Of a DNA stretch of 8,442 bases, positions 5,533 through 8,442 are shown one piece after another (positions within the stretch are counted from its first letter, which is position 1; each line of letters begins with the position of its first letter). The stretch spans positions 1 to 8,442 of the forward strand of contig CAZMRQ010000050.1 in assembly GCA_964568795.1 (NCBI GenBank), given 5' to 3'. The DNA comes from CAZMRQ01 sp964568795 (GTDB lineage: Bacteria > Pseudomonadota > Gammaproteobacteria > Comchoanobacterales > Comchoanobacteraceae). A model generated the notes under the pieces. The model searched no databases, was not told the DNA's origin, and was given only the letters and a program-made list of their open reading frames with translations. The translations under genes were made by a program, and so were the position numbers.

Positions 5533-6409
5533 TTGTTGAGAAGATGTCGATGAGAGTGATGAAGAGCAAGATGAGAAAAAAGTAAAGGACAGAAAGGAGG
5601 GTGGAATTGGCTCTTTTAGATAACGTCCTGGCCGAGACACACAAGGGCTGAGTTCCTGGGCCAGCAAGAAATAAGAAAACAATGCTTGTTGTCAGGTAAG
5701 ATAATTTAAATAGTATAGATATTGAATAAATGGAAACAAAAGATACCGCTACTCTAAAGGCATAGAAGAGAAATGGGGACATTCCATCAGACTTTATTTG
5801 TGAGGCTCTAAGACTGACAACAAAGAGTGACATCAAGGCAAAACCTATATGCATAATCTCATAGAGTTGATTTCGCCAATGCAATAAGACGCCAGATATT
5901 TTATAATTATTAAGCAACAGTGCAATAATGAGTCCAGCAAGGAAAACAAAAGTCATCCCCTTGAGTGAAAGCCAGTATTTATTGATATACTCAGATTTTG
6001 AGAAAAGAAACATCAAGCCAACCCAGAGAGTTTGAGTGAAAGTGGCCACAAAGATAACTAGGAGAGATTGCGGGCCCCAAACAACTAATAATAAAGGTCC
6101 AATAATGAAGCAAGAATCGCTTGTGGCCAGCTCAATGGCTCTGTTTGCTGCAGCATGACGGTCTTTTAGCATAATGAACAATATAAAAAATATCAGGCTC
6201 ATCGACAGGAGAGCCGTTGGAAACAAATAAGCGGAAGCTTGAAGAGCTTGGTCCAGTCCTGTCGGACTTATCTGAGAAAACCCTAGAATCAATAAGCAAG
6301 GGTAAAAGAAATAAAACATAGCATGCAGCATTTCATGAGTCGTTGATGGCCGAGTCCGCTGACCAAAAAAGAATGAAAACAGGCTAATGATGCTGAACAA
6401 AAATGTCAT
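5522..6409 (-). CDS. AEC (auxin efflux carrier) family permease, probable
   Basis: Integral inner-membrane protein of 295 residues with about eight to ten hydrophobic segments. Length and layout fit AEC-family transporters (about 310 residues), which export or take up small organic anions. Supporting details are TM1 at the extreme N-terminus, then Phe-Tyr-Pro-Cys-Leu-Leu-Ile-Leu-Gly-Phe (35-44) where the family has its Leu-Pro-Ala-Leu-type second helix. A Ser-Asp-Ser-Cys-Phe-Ile-Ile-Gly-Pro-Leu break (97-106) resembles the Asn/Thr-Gly-Phe-x-Gly-x-Pro turn, and a Gly-Pro-Gly-Thr-Gln-Pro turn (250-255) precedes the last helix. No substrate can be named. The ATG at 6409 has no good Shine-Dalgarno. 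A sigma70-like promoter and a palindrome lie upstream. The gene is divergent from the dehydrogenase, and its stop lies inside the end of the kinase-like gene. Another multi-pass family remains possible. Confidence 0.7.
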   Translation of the reverse strand: MTFLFSIISLFSFFFGQRTRPSTTHEMLHAMFYFFYPCLLILGFSQISPTGLDQALQASAYLFPTALLSMSLIFFILFIMLKDRHAAANRAIELATSDSCFIIGPLLLVVWGPQSLLVIFVATFTQTLWVGLMFLFSKSEYINKYWLSLKGMTFVFLAGLIIALLLNNYKISGVLLHWRNQLYEIMHIGFALMSLFVVSLRASQIKSDGMSPFLFYAFRVAVSFVSIYSISILFKLSYLTTSIVFLFLAGPGTQPLCVSARTLSKRANSTLLSVLYFFLILLFITLIDIFSTIKH

Positions 6410-6425
6410 AGTTGGGGTTGAAATA

Positions 6426-6439
6426 TCCTTAATTAAGGA
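6426..6439. repeat. 14-bp perfect palindrome, candidate operator
   Basis: TCCTTAATTAAGGA is its own reverse complement and has no loop, so it resembles a dimeric regulator site more than a terminator. It lies directly downstream of the permease -10 box and covers the predicted transcription start (about 6434), a position where a bound repressor would block the permease gene. No regulator gene is adjacent. A 12-bp near-copy occurs at 8373-8384. Confidence 0.45.
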
Positions 6440-6440
6440 A

Positions 6441-6468
6441 AGTATACCGCTAGACAGAAAGATTGCAA
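6441..6468 (-). promoter_or_regulatory. Sigma70-like promoter for the permease gene
   Basis: On the minus strand a -35 TTGCAA (6463-6468) and a -10 TATACT (6441-6446) are separated by 16 bp. The start is predicted near 6434, about 25 nt before the ATG. The boxes match consensus at 4 and 5 of 6 positions. Confidence 0.55.
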
Positions 6469-6475
6469 CTTGTCT

Positions 6476-6503
6476 TTGAGCTGTGATTGATATCGTATAT
6501 AAT
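6476..6503 (+). promoter_or_regulatory. Sigma70-like promoter for the DECR-type dehydrogenase
   Basis: A -35 TTGAGC (6476-6481) and a perfect -10 TATAAT (6498-6503) are separated by 16 bp. The start is predicted near 6510, followed by AGGGAG (6522-6527) just before ATG 6532. Its -35 box lies 7 bp from that of the divergent permease promoter, so the two may compete for polymerase or share a regulator. Confidence 0.6.
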
Positions 6504-6531
6504 GGAACTATAAAAACCTAAAGGGAGCAGC

Positions 6532-7383
6532 ATGGAGCAAAAGGTATTCATTTCTGGGGGAGGGTCTGGTCTTGGCTTAGCTGTAGCACAGCATCTAGCA
6601 AAGAAAGGTTGTCATATCGCAATCATTGGCAGGCGAAAGAATGTTTTGGATGAGGCTGTGAAAAAAATAACAGCAGAGAATTCAGAGATTAGTTGTCAAA
6701 GTTATGTGTGTGATCTGAGAGATCATCAAGCTATTACAGCCACTGTTGAGAAAGCTTATGCCGAAGGGGAAATTACAGGTCTTATTAATAATGCTGCTGC
6801 AAATTTTTTATGCCCAGGAGAATTGCTTAGCCCAAATGGTTTTAAGGCTATTTGGTCTATTGTTGCAGAGGGAACATTCTTTTTAACTCAAGCTCTAGGG
6901 AGGAAATGGATTGCAGATGGGGTTAAAGGAAGTGTGTGTAGTATCAGCACAACATATGCTTCGGGTGCTGGGACCTATATGGTGCCTTCAGCCATGGCTA
7001 AAGCGGCAGTAGAAGCTATGACACGAACGCTATCTGTGGAGTGGGCTGATTATCATATTCGATGCAATGCGGTAGCACCTGGGCTTTTCCCAACAACAGG
7101 TTCTTTTTCGAGGCTAGCACCAAATATGAGTGAGCAAAGTGTTCAAGAGTGTCTGCTCAATTATATTCCAATGAAACGCTATGGAGAATATAAGGAGTTG
7201 GCAGAGCTAATCGATTTCTTGTTGCATGCCGATGTCAGTTATTTGACAGGGCAGACGATTGATATTGACGGAGGTCTGAAATTAGCTGGGACAGCTGGGC
7301 CTTTTTACCATGAGTTTAAAAACTTCAAGCAAGAAGATTGGCGTAAATTTAGAGGGCTGGTGACAGAAAGACTAAAAGATTAA
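6532..7383 (+). CDS. Short-chain dehydrogenase/reductase of the 2,4-dienoyl-CoA reductase (DECR1) type
   Basis: Probable NADPH-dependent 2,4-dienoyl-CoA reductase, which reduces conjugated double bonds during breakdown of unsaturated fatty acids. This is the SDR form, not the flavin/iron-sulfur FadH form. The 283 residues show the Rossmann glycine motif Gly9-Gly-Gly-Ser-Gly13-Leu-Gly15 and Gly-Arg-Arg-Lys (33-36), fitting NADPH. Next are Asn-Asn-Ala-Ala-Ala-Asn-Phe (86-92) and a Ser-Ile-Ser-Thr-Thr-Tyr segment. Tyr142, Ser153 and Lys157 have the spacing of the DECR1 catalytic Tyr199, Ser210 and Lys214. The SDR Tyr-x-x-x-Lys motif is absent, as expected for this subfamily. The C-terminal Gly-Pro-Phe-...-Glu-Asp-Trp tail also resembles DECR1. 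ATG 6532 is supported by AGGGAG 4 nt upstream. The stop ends one base before the opposite-strand tRNA. Other enoyl-CoA-type SDR activities remain possible. Confidence 0.85.
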   Translation: MEQKVFISGGGSGLGLAVAQHLAKKGCHIAIIGRRKNVLDEAVKKITAENSEISCQSYVCDLRDHQAITATVEKAYAEGEITGLINNAAANFLCPGELLSPNGFKAIWSIVAEGTFFLTQALGRKWIADGVKGSVCSISTTYASGAGTYMVPSAMAKAAVEAMTRTLSVEWADYHIRCNAVAPGLFPTTGSFSRLAPNMSEQSVQECLLNYIPMKRYGEYKELAELIDFLLHADVSYLTGQTIDIDGGLKLAGTAGPFYHEFKNFKQEDWRKFRGLVTERLKD

Positions 7384-7384
7384 G

Positions 7385-7458
7385 TGGCTATGAGTGGACT
7401 TGAACCACCGACCTCAGCATTATGAATGCCGCGCTCTAACCAGCTGAGCTACATAGCC
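7385..7458 (-). tRNA. tRNA-Met(CAT), probably elongator
   Basis: A complete 74-nt cloverleaf on the minus strand: 7-bp acceptor stem GGCTATG/CATAGCC, a D-arm reading GCTCAGCTGGTTAGAGC, anticodon stem CGGCA/TGCTG around loop TTCATAA, a T-arm with loop TTCAAGT, and discriminator A. The anticodon is CAT. The acceptor stem resembles elongator tRNA-Met of gammaproteobacteria and lacks the C-rich stem of tRNA-Ile2, so methionine is favoured over lysidine-modified isoleucine. It is not an initiator, since the 1-72 pair is G-C. The 3' CCA is not encoded: the A is followed by CTT. It lies 54 bp downstream of the small membrane protein gene on the same strand and may be processed from that transcript. 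A TTGACA (7491-7496) and GATAAT (7465-7470), 20 bp apart, give a weak promoter of its own. Confidence 0.95.
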
Positions 7459-7512
7459 ATGGACATTATCCTGGTCAAATAGATGAAATTTGTCAAGTAT
7501 TTTCTGAGCCAT

Positions 7513-7704
7513 CTATTCTTGAAACAAGTATTTAAGCAGTGCAGCAACTCCTAAAGGGATTAGGAGAGTCTTAAAAAAAATAAAGACCCGTTGAAAAAAC
7601 ATGAACAACTCACCTGATTGATGGCTGAATGTGTGAGTGCTGGCAATGAGAGATAGTATAAGCCCAATCAAAACCAATATCACAGAAGTATGGAAATGTT
7701 TCAC
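7513..7704 (-). CDS. Small two-helix membrane protein downstream of dksA
   Basis: A 63-residue protein of unknown function. It has two hydrophobic segments, about residues 7-22 and 41-60, separated by a short polar loop (His-Thr-Phe-Ser-His-Gln-Ser-Gly-Glu). It starts with GTG, and the start overlaps the dksA stop as GTGA, a classic arrangement for translational coupling. That overlap is the main reason to believe it is expressed. I recognise no family. No hairpin separates it from the tRNA gene that follows. Confidence 0.6.
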   Translation of the reverse strand: MKHFHTSVILVLIGLILSLIASTHTFSHQSGELFMFFQRVFIFFKTLLIPLGVAALLKYLFQE

Positions 7705-8123
7705 GCTATATCCGTTTTTTCTTTGATCTCATCGAATGATTTGCAGTCAATGCACTCTGTTGCGGTAGGGCGCGCTTCGAGGCGCCTAATGCCAATCTCG
7801 ACACCGCAAGAAGCACAGTAACCAAAATCTTCTTCATTAATTTTATCAATGGTTCCATCTATTTTCTTAACCAGTTTTCTTTTCCGATCGCCTGTCTTAA
7901 GGGATACTGAACGTTCTTCTTCGTCAGCAGCTCTATCGATGGGGTCAGCAAAACTTCCTGATTTTTGTAAGGTTCTCACAGTTTCTTCTGCATCAATCAT
8001 GAGTGACTGTCGCCAAGTAGTTAATATAAGCATAAAATGATCACGCATTCTTTTGTTCATATAGACTTCGTCCTTGTGTGGCGTAAATAAGGGAACACCA
8101 ATAAAGTTCGTTTTTTTCGTCAT
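7701..8123 (-). CDS. dksA: RNA polymerase-binding transcription factor DksA
   Basis: Cytoplasmic factor that enters the RNA polymerase secondary channel and, with ppGpp, adjusts promoter activity in the stringent response. From ATG 8123 it is 140 residues. It has an N-terminal helix region, then a coiled coil whose tip carries Asp60-Pro-Ile-Asp63-Arg-Ala65, matching E. coli Asp71/Asp74/Ala76. The zinc finger has Cys103, Cys106, Cys124 and Cys127 around Gly-Val-Glu-Ile-Gly-Ile-Arg-Arg-Leu-Glu-Ala-Arg-Pro-Thr. All four cysteines are present, unlike cysteine-poor alphaproteobacterial forms. It could also be a divergent DksA paralogue, since the middle (about 20-58) differs from E. coli. A longer in-frame start at 8159 would add 12 residues and is rejected because a strong ribosome binding site precedes 8123. 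Translation is coupled to a small membrane protein gene. Confidence 0.93.
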   Translation of the reverse strand: MTKKTNFIGVPLFTPHKDEVYMNKRMRDHFMLILTTWRQSLMIDAEETVRTLQKSGSFADPIDRAADEEERSVSLKTGDRKRKLVKKIDGTIDKINEEDFGYCASCGVEIGIRRLEARPTATECIDCKSFDEIKEKTDIA

Positions 8124-8129
8124 AACTAG

Positions 8130-8135
8130 CTCCTT
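8130..8135 (-). promoter_or_regulatory. Ribosome binding site that fixes the dksA start
   Basis: On the minus strand AAGGAG lies 6 nt before ATG 8123. The alternative ATG at 8159 has no comparable site, so the shorter 140-residue DksA is preferred. Confidence 0.85.
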
Positions 8136-8442
8136 GCTTAATAAGACTGATAGGTACATTTAACTTATTTTACACCACTATAGAGCAATCTTCATACGCA
8201 TATAGTGACTGTTATCGTAAGTCCTCTACTTATATACATGCGAGTTTAAGCTCACACTGCTGATACATTGACAGGGTATCTCGCTGGATTGTTGATGTAA
8301 ATAGTAGAACGACTTTTTGATATGCATCATTGACAGTTAATGGCTTTATTGATATGAACTAATTTAATTTTTCCTCAATTAAGGCCATCCAGTATTTTCT
8401 AATCCGAAAATGAGACTGAAACGCTCGTAGCCAACAGTCGTT
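8136..8442. other. Upstream region of dksA, no gene seen
   Basis: About 300 bases without a supportable ORF on either strand. On the minus strand TAAAAT and TATAGT lie 50-75 nt before the dksA ATG and could act as -10 boxes, but neither has a good -35 at the right distance. A near-palindrome CCTCAATTAAGG (8373-8384) resembles the candidate operator at 6426-6439. No tRNA, riboswitch or strong hairpin is visible. Confidence 0.4.

Noticed and set aside
7385..7458. tRNA-Ile2 (lysidine-modified CAT) or initiator tRNA
   Set aside because: The acceptor stem GGCTATG resembles elongator Met rather than the C-rich Ile2 stem, and a G-C 1-72 pair excludes an initiator.
8124..8159. Longer dksA start adding 12 residues
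   Set aside because: No ribosome binding site precedes ATG 8159, while AAGGAG sits 6 nt before ATG 8123 and the extra residues are not family-like.
1..8442. CRISPR array, insertion sequence or prophage signature
   Set aside because: No spaced direct repeats, transposase motifs, terminal inverted repeats or phage genes are visible.

Overview
The window (about 42% GC by eye) looks like a gammaproteobacterial chromosome. The evidence is a pth-ychF pair in tandem and a four-cysteine DksA with the Asp-Pro-x-Asp-Arg-Ala tip. A class II HMG-CoA reductase homologue next to a GHMP kinase homologue is uncommon in this class and is best known from Legionella/Coxiella-type lineages. That placement is an inference; no marker here fixes the genus. 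The one tRNA gene does not encode its CCA end.

Bases 1-1600 are a loosely packed accessory stretch. They hold a possible gene tail (1-87), an orphan cysteine-rich small ORF (132-491) followed by a terminator-like hairpin, a poorly coding stretch with a possible gene remnant (about 744-948), a second terminator-like hairpin, and a minus-strand DUF3781 gene (1071-1349). The rplY gene that often precedes pth is absent here.

Bases 1618-5532 read as one compact plus-strand operon: peptidyl-tRNA hydrolase (pth), the ATPase/GTPase ychF, a possible 23-codon leader ORF, a class II HMG-CoA reductase homologue and a GHMP kinase homologue. Junctions are tight: 4 nt between pth and ychF, and ATGA overlaps around the HMG-CoA reductase gene. 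By hand alignment the last two proteins keep their family fold signatures but have lost several catalytic or nucleotide-binding residues. This possible pseudoenzyme pair is the most interesting signal in the window.

Bases 5522-6409 (minus) encode an AEC/auxin-efflux-carrier-like permease that converges on, and overlaps, the kinase gene. It is divergently transcribed from a DECR1-type short-chain dehydrogenase/reductase (6532-7383, plus). Between them lie two back-to-back sigma70-like promoters and a 14-bp perfect palindrome over the predicted permease start site.

Bases 7385-8123 (minus) hold dksA, a translationally coupled 63-residue membrane protein, and a tRNA with anticodon CAT (best read as elongator tRNA-Met). 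The tRNA ends one base from the stop codon of the convergent dehydrogenase gene. The last 319 bases are the upstream region of dksA and hold no gene I can support.
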